Of a stretch of DNA of 64,000 bases, positions 27,633-37,105 are shown in pieces. This stretch comes from Paenibacillus psychroresistens (lineage in GTDB: Bacteria > Bacillota > Bacilli > Paenibacillales > NBRC-103111): NCBI RefSeq assembly GCF_009728935.1, contig NZ_CP034235.1, forward strand, positions 6,709,501 through 6,773,500. Reading direction: 5' to 3'. The notes under the pieces are model-generated. The model did no database searches and was not told where the DNA came from. It saw only the letters and a program-made list of their open reading frames with translations. The position numbers were made by a program, and so were the translations under genes. The number at the start of each line of letters is the position of its first letter. Position 1 is the stretch's first letter.

Positions 27633-28841
27633 ATGAAAATTATCTCTATGGAGCCCACCCCAAGTCCTAATTCCATGAAGCTCAACTTAGATGTACGGTT
27701 ACCAGATGGAATACAATACACTTTTACACAAAGCAATAAACAAAGTGCACCCGAATATGGCCAAAAGCTTTTAAGTATTCCTGATGTCAGTAGTTATTTT
27801 CAAACCGCTGATTTCATTGCTTTGGATCGACTATCTAGAGGAAGCTGGCAGCTTATTCTTGAAAAAGCCAGAGAGATATTAGGTAAATCGGATTCCATCA
27901 AACCGAATCAGCTTGAACCATCAGCAGCACCTAGTACAGCAGCACTCTCTAGTGATGCTTCTGATTCTGGATTTGGTGAAATCAAAGTACTGATCCAAAT
28001 GTTTCGCCAGATTCCTATGCAAATTCGTGTATCGACTGGGTTGGAAGAGAAACGCGCAGCATTGCCTGAACGCTTCATTAAAGCTGCAACAGAAGCAGGA
28101 TTGGCTTCACCTAATTTAATCCAAGAACGCAAGCTAGTGGAATATGGAATTCGTTATGGTGAATTACAAGATGTTCTGGAGCAAATTCTTAATGAGCTCG
28201 AAGCTACTTATGTGGACGAACAACTGACTCAATTAGTCACTGAGGCTACAAAAGCTACCTACCAAGCTTCTGATTCTCCCTTACAATTGTCTTCTAAATC
28301 TACCTCTTTAGCGGATTTATCTGCCGCTTTGGAAAATGAGGACTGGCATAAACGTTATGCTGCTTTGAAATCGCTTCGTCCTACTATGGAAGCTTTGCCC
28401 TTATTGGCCCAAGCATTGGATGATCCGCATATATCTGTACGCAGAATGGCCGCCGTCTATATCGGTGATATTAAAGAACCAGAGGTTTTACCTTATCTCT
28501 ACAAAGCTCTGGTCGATCGTTCACCTGCCGTACGTCGGACAGCTGGAGATACCCTTTCCGATCTAGGCGATCCCGCAGCAATTGGCGCAATGACTCAAGC
28601 TCTTAAGGACACTAGTAAAATAGTCAGATGGCGCGCAGCGCGTTTTCTATATGAAGTTGGAGATGAATCTGCGATCCCTTCTCTTCGCGAGGCGTTGGAG
28701 GATTCCGAATTTGAAATACGAATGCAGGTTAAGCTCGCCCTTGAACGGATTGAAGGCGGAGAAGCAGCCGTTGGCTCAGTTTGGCAGCAAATGACGAACC
28801 GTGATAAACCTGAAACCGAAAAACCGCCTGCTGGAGATTAA
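27633..28841 (+). CDS. CvfC/YpgR-like protein: Nfu N-terminal domain plus HEAT-like repeats
   Basis: 402 residues. Residues 1-85 match the N-terminal domain of Nfu scaffold proteins (MEPTPSPNSMKLNL...FIALDRLSRGSWQLILEKA), without the Cys-x2-Cys cluster domain. After a central region come HEAT/PBS-lyase-type repeats (about 235-385: EDWHKRYAALKSL, DPHISVRRMAAVYIGDI, DRSPAVRRTAGDTLSDLGDPAAIGAM, DTSKIVRWRAARFLYEVGDESAIPSL). This is the layout of Staphylococcus CvfC and Bacillus YpgR, whose mechanism is unknown. Its stop codon lies in the loop of its own terminator. Confidence 0.8.
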   Translation: MKIISMEPTPSPNSMKLNLDVRLPDGIQYTFTQSNKQSAPEYGQKLLSIPDVSSYFQTADFIALDRLSRGSWQLILEKAREILGKSDSIKPNQLEPSAAPSTAALSSDASDSGFGEIKVLIQMFRQIPMQIRVSTGLEEKRAALPERFIKAATEAGLASPNLIQERKLVEYGIRYGELQDVLEQILNELEATYVDEQLTQLVTEATKATYQASDSPLQLSSKSTSLADLSAALENEDWHKRYAALKSLRPTMEALPLLAQALDDPHISVRRMAAVYIGDIKEPEVLPYLYKALVDRSPAVRRTAGDTLSDLGDPAAIGAMTQALKDTSKIVRWRAARFLYEVGDESAIPSLREALEDSEFEIRMQVKLALERIEGGEAAVGSVWQQMTNRDKPETEKPPAGD

Positions 28842-28860
28842 CTCCAAATGGCGGTTTTTT
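28821..28860. terminator. Bidirectional terminator overlapping the CvfC-like stop codon
   Basis: The stem AAACCGCC / GGCGGTTT with inner CTGGAG / CTCCA pairing ends in TTTTTT on the plus strand. It also has A-rich flank on the left, so it can serve the convergent GH15 gene. Confidence 0.8.
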
Positions 28861-28875
28861 GTTGTACAAGCACGT

Positions 28876-30876
28876 TTATATGGTATCTGCATCTCTAATT
28901 AGTCGATTAATCACTTTTTTATTAAGCTCTTCTACTTTATTCATATACTTAACAACAGTTAGTACAAATGTGGCATGAGACCATGTCAAAGGAGCTACCG
29001 ATACCGGACTTCCATCCAATGGATCCAGCTGCTCAGAGAGCACTCCACTTTCCATGGCGTATTTCACTACCCATTCGAGCGTTTTGCGTGGAGTTTCTAG
29101 TTCCTCAATGGATTTAGCACACTCGATTTCCCACTCTGCGACCCATAAGGTACAGATAATCCAAGGGTTGCCTGGCACTTGATTGATATCCATGGAACGT
29201 TGAAAGTAGTAGTCATTATGATAACGAGCAATCCCGCCAATATGGGTTTTTACAGATAAACCTTCCTTAATCGAGACCATCGTTTTCACGACACGCTCAT
29301 CATCCGCAGGCAGAACGCCAAACTCAAAAATCCCATAAACACTGCTTTCTAGTGTCATATCCTGAATCCATTCGCCGTCCTTTAGGTAAATCCCGCGAGC
29401 AAACCGACCATGCTCTTCGTTCCACAAATGCTTCAGCATGCCCTTTTTAATATTCTCTGCTGCATTGTAGTACCGTTTGCTGCGCTCATCATCTCCGAAT
29501 AGCTTAGCAAAATTCGAGGCAGCCATAATTCCGCCATAGACAGCAGAAGTGGTAAATGTGAAAATCCCATATCGCTCTTCCCATAGATCATAGCTAGGTT
29601 TAGGCAATTGCAGCTGTGAATCTACATAAGTATAAAGAAATCTCGCTGCTTTTCGAATCAAATTGCGATATAACGATTGAGGCAGTTCAACATCCTTCGT
29701 TTTCAGAAAGTCCTGCCATAAAGTGAACAAAACCAGTGCCGTTTCATCCTCTTGAATAGGAAGCTGTTCTTTACCCTCATGAAAATAAGGATGCCAGCTT
29801 GAGCCTACGGTTCCATCTGGGTTGTATTTATGCAATAAATATCCTTCAGGTGTCAATGCTTTAGCACAGAAATGGAAGAACGGGGCAATGACCCCTTGAT
29901 AACCTGCCATCGACATTGCATAAGCGACTAACGCTCCATCTCTAGGCCACATGTAACTATAATGATCACGATTAAATTGGAGGATATCACTGTCATTTGC
30001 CGCAATAATAGCTCCATTCACATCGACTTGCGTTCTCACAATCAAGAGGCTGTGTTTAAATAGCTTAATTACGCCTGCATCTAAGTCTGCATAATCGCGG
30101 TCTAGCTTATTCGCCCAACGCTGCCAATAAATCTGTACTCGGTTCAATAAACTGCCTGGGTGACTTACAAGCACGTAAGTGTCTAGCTTCTTCACCTCAT
30201 CCAAGCTTTTTCCTGCACTCATCCAATAATAAGCTTCTTGCTTGCCAACGCCAGGCAACATCATCCTTAGACTTATGGTACTGTCAACGGAGCCTTGGGA
30301 TATTTCATTCCCCATCAAAGTTCCATCTTCTGCATCCTTCCAAGTTCCTTCAGCACCATGAAACCTTTTTACTCCAGTTGTATGCTGAAAAATACCTTCG
30401 CCTCCAGCAATACCATTAAACATAAAGTAATTATCTTTCTTATAATGAAAAACTGTATTGCTGGCAGGGTAATAAACCGCCGTATCGCCAACTTCAGTTT
30501 CATTGATATTCAAGTCTTGATTAAAGAAAATCCTAACCTCACGTTCATGAGATTGATGATTAACAACAATAATTCTCTTTAAATAAATCGAATCCCGCTG
30601 ATGGACGCCATCATTCATTAATAAAGTAATGCCTAGCGAATTATTAACCGCTTCTACATCTGTTACAAGTGAGTCTTCGATATAAGATAGCTTCATCGTC
30701 CATTCTGGATCATCTAACCAGCTGAACTGTCCGTCTACCCAAATGCCCACTCGACAACGATATCCGCCGACGTGATTTAATTGTCCAACAAAAGGGTAGT
30801 AGATATCACGGATATACGCGTTCTGATCTAAATTAACTAGAATTTTTCCGTTTCCTACGACCAAATGTCTGGGCAT
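28876..30876 (-). CDS. Glycoside hydrolase family 15 (glucoamylase-like) enzyme
   Basis: 666 residues, no signal peptide, so probably cytosolic. An N-terminal beta-sandwich (MPRHLVVGNGKILVNLDQNAYIRDIYYPFVGQLN) is followed by an alpha/alpha barrel with GH15 hallmarks YSYMWPRDGALVAYAM, DLWEERYGIFTFT (catalytic acid region) and LSEQLDPLDGSPV (catalytic base region), then PLTWSHATFV. It likely hydrolyses alpha-glucosidic bonds of maltooligosaccharides, trehalose or similar glucans. Monocistronic, and convergent with the CvfC-like gene. The family is clear; the substrate is not. Confidence 0.88.
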   Translation of the reverse strand: MPRHLVVGNGKILVNLDQNAYIRDIYYPFVGQLNHVGGYRCRVGIWVDGQFSWLDDPEWTMKLSYIEDSLVTDVEAVNNSLGITLLMNDGVHQRDSIYLKRIIVVNHQSHEREVRIFFNQDLNINETEVGDTAVYYPASNTVFHYKKDNYFMFNGIAGGEGIFQHTTGVKRFHGAEGTWKDAEDGTLMGNEISQGSVDSTISLRMMLPGVGKQEAYYWMSAGKSLDEVKKLDTYVLVSHPGSLLNRVQIYWQRWANKLDRDYADLDAGVIKLFKHSLLIVRTQVDVNGAIIAANDSDILQFNRDHYSYMWPRDGALVAYAMSMAGYQGVIAPFFHFCAKALTPEGYLLHKYNPDGTVGSSWHPYFHEGKEQLPIQEDETALVLFTLWQDFLKTKDVELPQSLYRNLIRKAARFLYTYVDSQLQLPKPSYDLWEERYGIFTFTTSAVYGGIMAASNFAKLFGDDERSKRYYNAAENIKKGMLKHLWNEEHGRFARGIYLKDGEWIQDMTLESSVYGIFEFGVLPADDERVVKTMVSIKEGLSVKTHIGGIARYHNDYYFQRSMDINQVPGNPWIICTLWVAEWEIECAKSIEELETPRKTLEWVVKYAMESGVLSEQLDPLDGSPVSVAPLTWSHATFVLTVVKYMNKVEELNKKVINRLIRDADTI

Positions 30877-31096
30877 GTCACCACTACCTTACTTAAAGTA
30901 TTTGCTATTCTATGATACATTTTTGTTAATTGTACTATACGCTCTGGATGTTTACTAGTAAGAAAAGGTAAAAAAAGCTCCAACACATTACGTTAGCGCT
31001 TCCATTTAATAATATTAACGAAATTGCCTTGAAGGCTGATTATTTATTTGCAAATTTAAGGTATAATTGAATTATCCACGAAAAGAGGTGTTTCCA

Positions 31097-31357
31097 TTGA
31101 GAGAAATTTTCACTCCTGGCCATTTATTGATAATTGCCGCTGTAGCTCTAATATTCTTCGGACCTGCTAAGCTCCCTGAGCTTGGACGAGGCTTTGGTAA
31201 AATGATACGCGAATTCAAATCAGGTACTAAAGAAAATCTCGCAGAGACTGAAGCAGCAGCAGAATATAGTCCAGAATCACCAGTTAAAGCCTCAAGCATC
31301 CCAACCTTTGTCGAAGCTAATCCAGCGGAACCAACAGACAGACGCCGTCTTCCTTAA
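31097..31357 (+). CDS. tatA: Twin-arginine translocase subunit TatA
   Basis: 87 residues. N-terminal membrane helix (PGHLLIIAAVALIFFGP), the hinge FGPAKLPELGRGFGKMI and an amphipathic helix, then a short acidic tail: classic TatA. The start is TTG at 31097, seven bases after AGAGGTG; the in-frame ATG at 31067 lies upstream of that site. No tatC in the window. It could serve the Tat-type molybdopterin enzyme at 37106-38374. Confidence 0.9.
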   Translation: MREIFTPGHLLIIAAVALIFFGPAKLPELGRGFGKMIREFKSGTKENLAETEAAAEYSPESPVKASSIPTFVEANPAEPTDRRRLP

Positions 31358-31382
31358 AAGTATCGTTACCTTACCTAATTAA

Positions 31383-31428
31383 ACAACAAAAAGCAGCTGC
31401 CAGATTGAACAGCTGCTTTTTGTTGTTT
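31383..31428. terminator. Bidirectional terminator between tatA and the DUF2306 gene
   Basis: A long perfect stem of up to 18 bp (AACAACAAAAAGCAGCTG and its complement) around a 10-base loop, with A-run and T-run flanks. It lies between convergent genes. Confidence 0.92.
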
Positions 31429-31432
31429 ATTT

Positions 31433-32071
31433 TTACTTTACAGCATCGACTTTTTTAAGAATAATCCATTCCACAATAATGAAGTTTAACAAGAGCCCGA
31501 CCCAAATGTTAACATTCAGCACTTCTTCAACCATCTGCTCTCTTCCTCCGGGAATAGTTAACCCGTTTAGTAGAAAATAAGAAAGCAGTAGCAGAGGGAC
31601 AACTATTCGTGCACTTACTGCCACAAGAGTTATCCCAAAGCTGCGGATCATCCAGATCCTATGTTCCTTAAATTGGCCTTTCATAGCATAGCGATATCCC
31701 TTCCAGCACGTGACTAACCAAACCATCGTTAATGCGAGAAAAGCCAATGCCTTCGTGAAATTTTCCACATAGAATACAACCACGAGCGCCAACAAGCCGC
31801 TAATAAATACACTTATCACATAAGCCCGTCCGAGATAACGATGCAGCTTTGGATACTGAATTCGAATACGTTCAATGAATTGTAAGAAGCCAGTTACTAG
31901 TGCAATAAATGCAAAAATGATATGAGTCACTAAAAGTGGAAACTGAATATTTTTCGATGCAATAGCCACACGGGCTCTTGCCGGATCTAAGGTTAAGTAT
32001 GGCAGCATGAATGGAATCATAACCCCAAGGGAGACGATAAATAGAATCCACCAGCTTCTTTTCTGCTTCAA
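31433..32071 (-). CDS. DUF2306 membrane protein
   Basis: 212 residues, six to seven membrane helices. DUF2306 features are visible: FPLLVTHIIFAFIALVTGFLQF, then YPKLHRYLGRAYVISVFISG, and GQFKEHRIWMIRSFGITL. Conserved His residues on helices are compatible with haem or quinone chemistry but this is unproven. TTG start at 32071, 9 bases after GGAGG. It is last in the operon with the kinase, regulator and DHODH-like gene, 15 bases downstream of the latter. Confidence 0.75.
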   Translation of the reverse strand: MKQKRSWWILFIVSLGVMIPFMLPYLTLDPARARVAIASKNIQFPLLVTHIIFAFIALVTGFLQFIERIRIQYPKLHRYLGRAYVISVFISGLLALVVVFYVENFTKALAFLALTMVWLVTCWKGYRYAMKGQFKEHRIWMIRSFGITLVAVSARIVVPLLLLSYFLLNGLTIPGGREQMVEEVLNVNIWVGLLLNFIIVEWIILKKVDAVK

Positions 32072-32086
32072 CTTCAGAATCCTCCC

Positions 32087-34021
32087 CTACCTCTCCACTC
32101 GCTCTATTTTTATTTTCATCAAATAAGGAAATAACCAGATTAGTCCTAGCACATAGATAATGACTGCAAAAAATGCTGGTAGAAGATGCCAGAAGTTTGT
32201 ATATCCAATGTTAAGATGCACACTGAATACGGCCAGAAATCCCGGAAAACCACCAGCTGCCAGAGCCCACCAAACCCATTTTCGACCTTGGCTTATTCCC
32301 CATAATGATGTAGCCAGAATAGCTATAGCATCACTGAACAAGGCACCGCCAAAACCTGCCCGATCATGCGCAATTAAAGCAAGCAAATGTGGATTAAGCT
32401 GGCCAATTCCATCATGGGTAGATTCTAAATATGCTAAATCCGTGGACACAAAGATATGTGTAATCCCAACGATAGAAATGGTCGCTCCACCGATCGCCAA
32501 TGCAAAACCAAGTACAACAAACATCAGCTGGCCCCACTGTGCCATAAACCAGGTGCGATCATTAAGTAAATTAGGCTGCTCACGTGAAGGCTCATCTGCT
32601 CGTACTCTCATTGCAAGAATAAACATGGGGAATAAAGCCGCAGCAACAAAAGCATGAAGCGGATCAAAATAACCATGTCCCAGATAAAGGAAAAAACTGC
32701 TGAAGCCAACAATTCCCGAAGCTAGCAAGGCAGTTTGCGCCCAGTGCTGACCCTGCCTTAATCCGTATTTACCCAGCTGAAAATAAAGAATACCTAGGGA
32801 AATCATTGTGCCTGCAAGTGTAATACGGTCATGGGACATAAATGGCAGAAGGTTATGATTCATATGCATAAGTGATGTTTTTGCGGTCCCTAGAAATGTT
32901 TCGTCATATGGAAGCATTACACGAGTTGCTGCAATCACCCATGCCATAACTCCACCAAAGATCATTCCAATACCTAATAAACACATCCAACCCCAGCTTT
33001 TCCAAAAGCTCGGCATAGGATGCGGCTCCACCGTACGAATTCTTTCATAGATAATAGCTTCATTAATTCGTTTGGGCAGACCGGGTCCCGAATAAACTAA
33101 ACCACTATGCAGCTGAATGTAATCGGCTCCTGCATCGATATAATCCAAGGCATCCTGAGGCTGATGAACACCTGCTGTAGCAATTATGGCAAGTTCACCC
33201 TTACATGCCTCACGAATCAACCTTGTTTTCTCAATCCCAATCTGTAATCCTCGGTGTCCCACCGTATAACCTTGATCTGAATGTATGTAGTCGCCAATAA
33301 CTATACCTTGCCACAAATGGAGCTCTAATTTATTCAGTAAATAATTTAAAATGTCCAAGGACAGATCTAAGGGAATGTAAATGAAAACCGGCAATCCCGG
33401 ATCAAGTTTTTTTGCTTTTTCACGGATATTTATTAGGATATTCTCTATTTGCTCTAGGCTCCACAATTCATCTATTACATCTATATAGAAGCCAGATGCG
33501 TAGGCCCTTAGCTTGTCTAGCATATCAATTTGCTCAAGCATTGCCTCTTCTGCAGAGCTGCCTGGCATTTGTCTGATTCTCAGCATGAGCGGATGCCTGT
33601 GTCCTTGTTTTTTCTGCATTCTAGAGATAACGGCTTGAAGTCCTTCATTTACATATGCGTTTGGATAATGAATGGCTTCATTCTCAATGTCTCGCACGAT
33701 CATTCGACTATCTTCAATTTCAAGGGTCGTAATTGGCCCAACTTCAATAAAACCAAAACCAAATTGAGCTAGTGCTGCTTGAGCCTTACCATGGATATCT
33801 AGGCTCCCACTTAAACCAACTGGATACTTCAGCTTGCACCCAAAGCGACTCGTTTCAAGAATCGGATAAGATTCCATATGACCAAGGGTTCGAATAACCA
33901 GCGATCCCCATGGCATTTTACTTAAGCTGCCCATAGCTAGTAAAGTAAGGTCTCTTGCACTATCTGAAGGAATTAAAAATAGAAGTGGGCGGAATAAAGT
34001 ACGATAAGACCAATCTGGCAT
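32087..34021 (-). CDS. Dihydroorotate-dehydrogenase-like domain fused to a duplicated membrane domain
   Basis: 644 residues. Residues 1-335 resemble class 2 dihydroorotate dehydrogenase: YPVGLSGSLDIHGKAQAALA near 66, and near 303 QLHSGLVYSGPGLPKRINEA, matching the FMN phosphate end QxYTGxxYxGPGLxKRIN. The catalytic NxSSPNT loop is replaced by YIDVIDELWS, so a PyrD reaction is doubtful. Residues 345-640 form about eight helices in two repeats. Each has an N[HP]xLL...HDR motif (HDR at 397 and 552) and ends with a Gly-Tyr-x-x-x-x-His motif (GHGYFDPLHAF at 448; IGYTNFWHLLPAF at 605). It may be a flavin enzyme that hands electrons to a membrane carrier. Start after AGGGGA, 13 bases past the regulator stop. 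Confidence 0.7.
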   Translation of the reverse strand: MPDWSYRTLFRPLLFLIPSDSARDLTLLAMGSLSKMPWGSLVIRTLGHMESYPILETSRFGCKLKYPVGLSGSLDIHGKAQAALAQFGFGFIEVGPITTLEIEDSRMIVRDIENEAIHYPNAYVNEGLQAVISRMQKKQGHRHPLMLRIRQMPGSSAEEAMLEQIDMLDKLRAYASGFYIDVIDELWSLEQIENILINIREKAKKLDPGLPVFIYIPLDLSLDILNYLLNKLELHLWQGIVIGDYIHSDQGYTVGHRGLQIGIEKTRLIREACKGELAIIATAGVHQPQDALDYIDAGADYIQLHSGLVYSGPGLPKRINEAIIYERIRTVEPHPMPSFWKSWGWMCLLGIGMIFGGVMAWVIAATRVMLPYDETFLGTAKTSLMHMNHNLLPFMSHDRITLAGTMISLGILYFQLGKYGLRQGQHWAQTALLASGIVGFSSFFLYLGHGYFDPLHAFVAAALFPMFILAMRVRADEPSREQPNLLNDRTWFMAQWGQLMFVVLGFALAIGGATISIVGITHIFVSTDLAYLESTHDGIGQLNPHLLALIAHDRAGFGGALFSDAIAILATSLWGISQGRKWVWWALAAGGFPGFLAVFSVHLNIGYTNFWHLLPAFFAVIIYVLGLIWLFPYLMKIKIERVER

Positions 34022-34034
34022 AAATATCCCCTAT

Positions 34035-34685
34035 CTATAACCTAAGATTAACATCAAATACATGCTTTAATTGATTGTACTTAATAACTGCCTGTGCTCT
34101 TGAGGTAACCCCTAACTTAACATAAATTTTGCGAATATAGTTATCAATGGTTCGCTTGCTCATACGGATCACATCAGCAATCTGCTCATTTGTTGAACTA
34201 TTAACGATCATTTCCATGATCTTTATTTCATCCGCATCCAATAAATTAGTCGGTTCTACTTCATTCCTCAATACCCTCATTTGGTGGAAGGTTGGAATCG
34301 GTAATATTGTATGGTTTTCAAGCAGAATAGTGATTAAGCTCTTTATGAGCGCGCCACTGGATTCTTTAGAGATAATGGCGCTAACTCCTATTCCGATTAG
34401 ATGATTATATAAATGCGCAATATCAATCCCCGTAAAAATAACAAGATGGATCATTGGATAAGCCGCCTTTATTATTTTTGCAAGCTCGTCCCCATACTGA
34501 TCCGGAAGATTGAAATCGAGAAAAACGATATCAGGTTTAGTAAATTCCACCATTTCCAAACAGCTTTTCCCAGTAAGTGCAATACCAACAATCTGTACAA
34601 AATCAATTTGCTCCAATGTTTGCAGCGTTGCTTCCGCCATTAAAGGGTGGTCATCCACGATCAGAATTCTGATTATTTTGCTCAT
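34035..34685 (-). CDS. NarL/ComA-type response regulator
   Basis: 216 residues. Receiver domain with DDHPLMAEA, phospho-Asp in DIVFLDFNLPDQYG and switch Lys in ISKES; C-terminal LuxR helix-turn-helix (IVNSSTNEQIADVIRMSKRTIDNYIRKIYVKLGV). It overlaps the kinase gene by 4 bases (ATGA), so the two are a pair. It probably controls this operon or nearby genes. Confidence 0.9.
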   Translation of the reverse strand: MSKIIRILIVDDHPLMAEATLQTLEQIDFVQIVGIALTGKSCLEMVEFTKPDIVFLDFNLPDQYGDELAKIIKAAYPMIHLVIFTGIDIAHLYNHLIGIGVSAIISKESSGALIKSLITILLENHTILPIPTFHQMRVLRNEVEPTNLLDADEIKIMEMIVNSSTNEQIADVIRMSKRTIDNYIRKIYVKLGVTSRAQAVIKYNQLKHVFDVNLRL

Positions 34686-37000
34686 ACGGCTATTCCTTTC
34701 AGATTAGGTATTCGTACGGTTATAGCAACTCCGTGATTATTGTTTGATTCTAATTCTAAATGTCCATTGAGGTACATGATACGGCTTTTCATTTGCTCAA
34801 GCCCTAGTCCCATATTTGCAAGAGATCTGTGATTACTCTCGTTTCCAATCATTTTAACATCCATCCCGACCCCATCATCGTTATAAAATAAACAAAAATA
34901 CTCTTCCATAACAGCTAGCTTGAGTGATATCTTAGAAGCATTTGAATGCTTTTTAGCATTCTGGATTAACTCTTGTATAATTCGAAATACATGTTTTTTC
35001 ACTTCGATATCCAAGCTTTCAATCCTTTCAGCACCTTCATAATAGAAGCCTGTTTCAAAATTACTGGAGCCCATATCCAGCTCAATAGCTGCTTCAATTG
35101 TTTTGATAAGTCCAATCCTTTGTAAGAGGTATGGATTTAACTCAAAGCAGCTTTGACGCAAGCTATCATTAACTAGATCAAGATGTTTAATAATACCGAT
35201 TAATTCCTGACGATCTTGGCCATTGTCCATGTAAGTAACCAAGCTTTTCTTAATCAGCAGAATATCCTGCAAGGTTGTATCATGAAGGTCCGTGGCAATT
35301 CGAAATCGTTCCCGCTCCTGTAATTCAAACAACGATTTCCGTAGCCAGACCACATCCCGAGCCGCTTGCTCGTTAGGAATTTGTGAAGCAAGCTCGTGGA
35401 GTCTTAAGGTTAGTTTACGAATTAAATACAAGTTCTCCAGGCTGACCGCCAAGTACGAGATAATCAAGCTCAACCACTGTGTTTCCTCTAACCCCAATAA
35501 GGTATTGTTTTTCTTCTTAGTTGTGATCAGAAAGCTGGCATACTCTTCATTCCGATTGATTTCAAACACAGAGTAAATTGAATCGTCTAGCTCATCCGAG
35601 TTAAAAGCTTGCTCCAATTTTACCAGATCAATGCTGCCTTCACTGATCGTTTCTATCGCATTATGATGTTTAAAAACAATAGCCCCGCCTTTTACCTGCA
35701 AGGTGTTAACTATATCTACGAGAATAATATCCTTTAACTCGCGAAAGCTTCTAATCGTTCTAAGATTTTGTGCTATTTTTTTAAGTGCCATCTGTAAATA
35801 ATATTTGTGTGGAAACATGATTGAATCAAGCTTGGTTACAAAATACTCTAAAAGATAAAGCAGGAATGAGATAATCGTCAAAATCAATAAAAAACTGAAA
35901 AACAAATTCTGAAAAGATGCGGTTTGTTTAAAAATAAAGCCCTGTAAGACAACAATGCCCACACTTGGAATCATCGCAATTAATGTGGTATATAGAATTC
36001 GTCGCGCGATGATCTGAACATCATACAGCTGCTCGGTCACAATCATGTAGGCAAAACAAAGCGGAAATAACAAGATGAAATAACAAGTAAATATAGGTTC
36101 AATGAGTGGCTTCTGGGTAATTAAGTACGGGATTAAAGATAGTGTCACCATGGGTGCACAAGAGACAAAAAACGCGAACCAAACGAATTTAATGATTGGT
36201 TTGACGGATGGATTCTGCTTGCTGAATTTAAAATTAATATAGATTAACATGAATAAATTGATTAGGAGCCCGAAAAGGAAGAATATAAAGATTCTTATGG
36301 TTTCATCTTTGTAGATTTCATAGTTATGAAAAGGCGTGAAAAAGCTTAATGAAATTAATGCTTTAATTGCTACGTAGCTATATAAAGCATAAACGAGCTT
36401 GAGCGGCATTTGAATATTACATTTCTCTTTGAAAAAAATCATCAAAAAATGCAAAAGCACAACAGGTGCCGCAACCGTTGGAACAGTGACTAACATTTTG
36501 CCTAGAGTATCCCCTCGAGATGAAGCAGGAATGCTCATGCAAACAATACCCATTAAAATGAATACTAACGCTAAAAACCGTGCCGATTTACTATTTGGGA
36601 TTTTCAAGTAGATGATGATTGCCATACAAAAGCAGATGATTTCTGCAAAAAGAGAGATATAATCAAAGTTTAAAACTCCATTATGCTTAATCACAATATC
36701 GTGATTAACGCCGTCCCTTAAAACGGTAACTGCACCCGCTTGCTCTATATCATGGAATTTTCTAAGTATTTTATATTTTTCAGGAGCTTCACCATCGACT
36801 TTAACAATGATATCGCCTACCTGCAGCCCTAAAGTTAAGCTGCTAATATCCTCTTCAAAGCCAGTCACAATATATTGGTTATCGTGGTTTTTAGTAATCT
36901 CCACACCGTAATAAGCATTATTAAAGGTCAAGAATAGAAACCAGAATTGTACGGCTAACAAACTTGAAACTACAAGTACAACCAGAAATCGATTTCTCAT
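34682..37000 (-). CDS. ComP-like sensor histidine kinase with PDZ domain
   Basis: 772 residues. Membrane anchor at 8-30, a PDZ-like domain outside the membrane (about 35-110; LGLQVGDIIVKVDGEAP), then about eight further helices to residue 400, a GAF-like linker, HisKA_3 box with phospho-His in ATDLHDTTLQD (near 570), and an HATPase domain (QELIQNAKKHSN, DDGVGMD, GLGLEQMKSRI). The layout recalls ComP of the Bacillus quorum-sensing system, but no comQ or comX lies upstream. The ligand is unknown. AAGAGG precedes the ATG. Confidence 0.85.
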   Translation of the reverse strand: MRNRFLVVLVVSSLLAVQFWFLFLTFNNAYYGVEITKNHDNQYIVTGFEEDISSLTLGLQVGDIIVKVDGEAPEKYKILRKFHDIEQAGAVTVLRDGVNHDIVIKHNGVLNFDYISLFAEIICFCMAIIIYLKIPNSKSARFLALVFILMGIVCMSIPASSRGDTLGKMLVTVPTVAAPVVLLHFLMIFFKEKCNIQMPLKLVYALYSYVAIKALISLSFFTPFHNYEIYKDETIRIFIFFLFGLLINLFMLIYINFKFSKQNPSVKPIIKFVWFAFFVSCAPMVTLSLIPYLITQKPLIEPIFTCYFILLFPLCFAYMIVTEQLYDVQIIARRILYTTLIAMIPSVGIVVLQGFIFKQTASFQNLFFSFLLILTIISFLLYLLEYFVTKLDSIMFPHKYYLQMALKKIAQNLRTIRSFRELKDIILVDIVNTLQVKGGAIVFKHHNAIETISEGSIDLVKLEQAFNSDELDDSIYSVFEINRNEEYASFLITTKKKNNTLLGLEETQWLSLIISYLAVSLENLYLIRKLTLRLHELASQIPNEQAARDVVWLRKSLFELQERERFRIATDLHDTTLQDILLIKKSLVTYMDNGQDRQELIGIIKHLDLVNDSLRQSCFELNPYLLQRIGLIKTIEAAIELDMGSSNFETGFYYEGAERIESLDIEVKKHVFRIIQELIQNAKKHSNASKISLKLAVMEEYFCLFYNDDGVGMDVKMIGNESNHRSLANMGLGLEQMKSRIMYLNGHLELESNNNHGVAITVRIPNLKGIAV

Positions 37001-37056
37001 TATTTACCTCTTCCATGTCTTGCGAATAAACCAAATAAATACAATCATATCAAACA

Positions 37057-37103
37057 GAAAAGAGATTGCCTATTAGATTTTTTATCTAATAAACAATCTC
37101 TTA
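37057..37103 (-). terminator. Terminator of the molybdopterin oxidoreductase operon
   Basis: A long interrupted hairpin (AAGAGATTG...TTATTAGAT with ATCTAATA...CAATCTCTT) followed on the minus strand by TTTTCTG, directly past the stop at 37106. Confidence 0.85.
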
Positions 37104-37105
37104 TA

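Noticed and set aside
32087-34021. Housekeeping pyrD
   Set aside because: The catalytic NxSSPNT loop is absent, half of the protein is a membrane domain, and no pyrimidine genes are nearby.
34682-37000. Complete ComQXPA quorum-sensing locus
   Set aside because: The kinase is ComP-like, but no comQ or comX gene lies upstream. A terminator and an unrelated operon are there instead.
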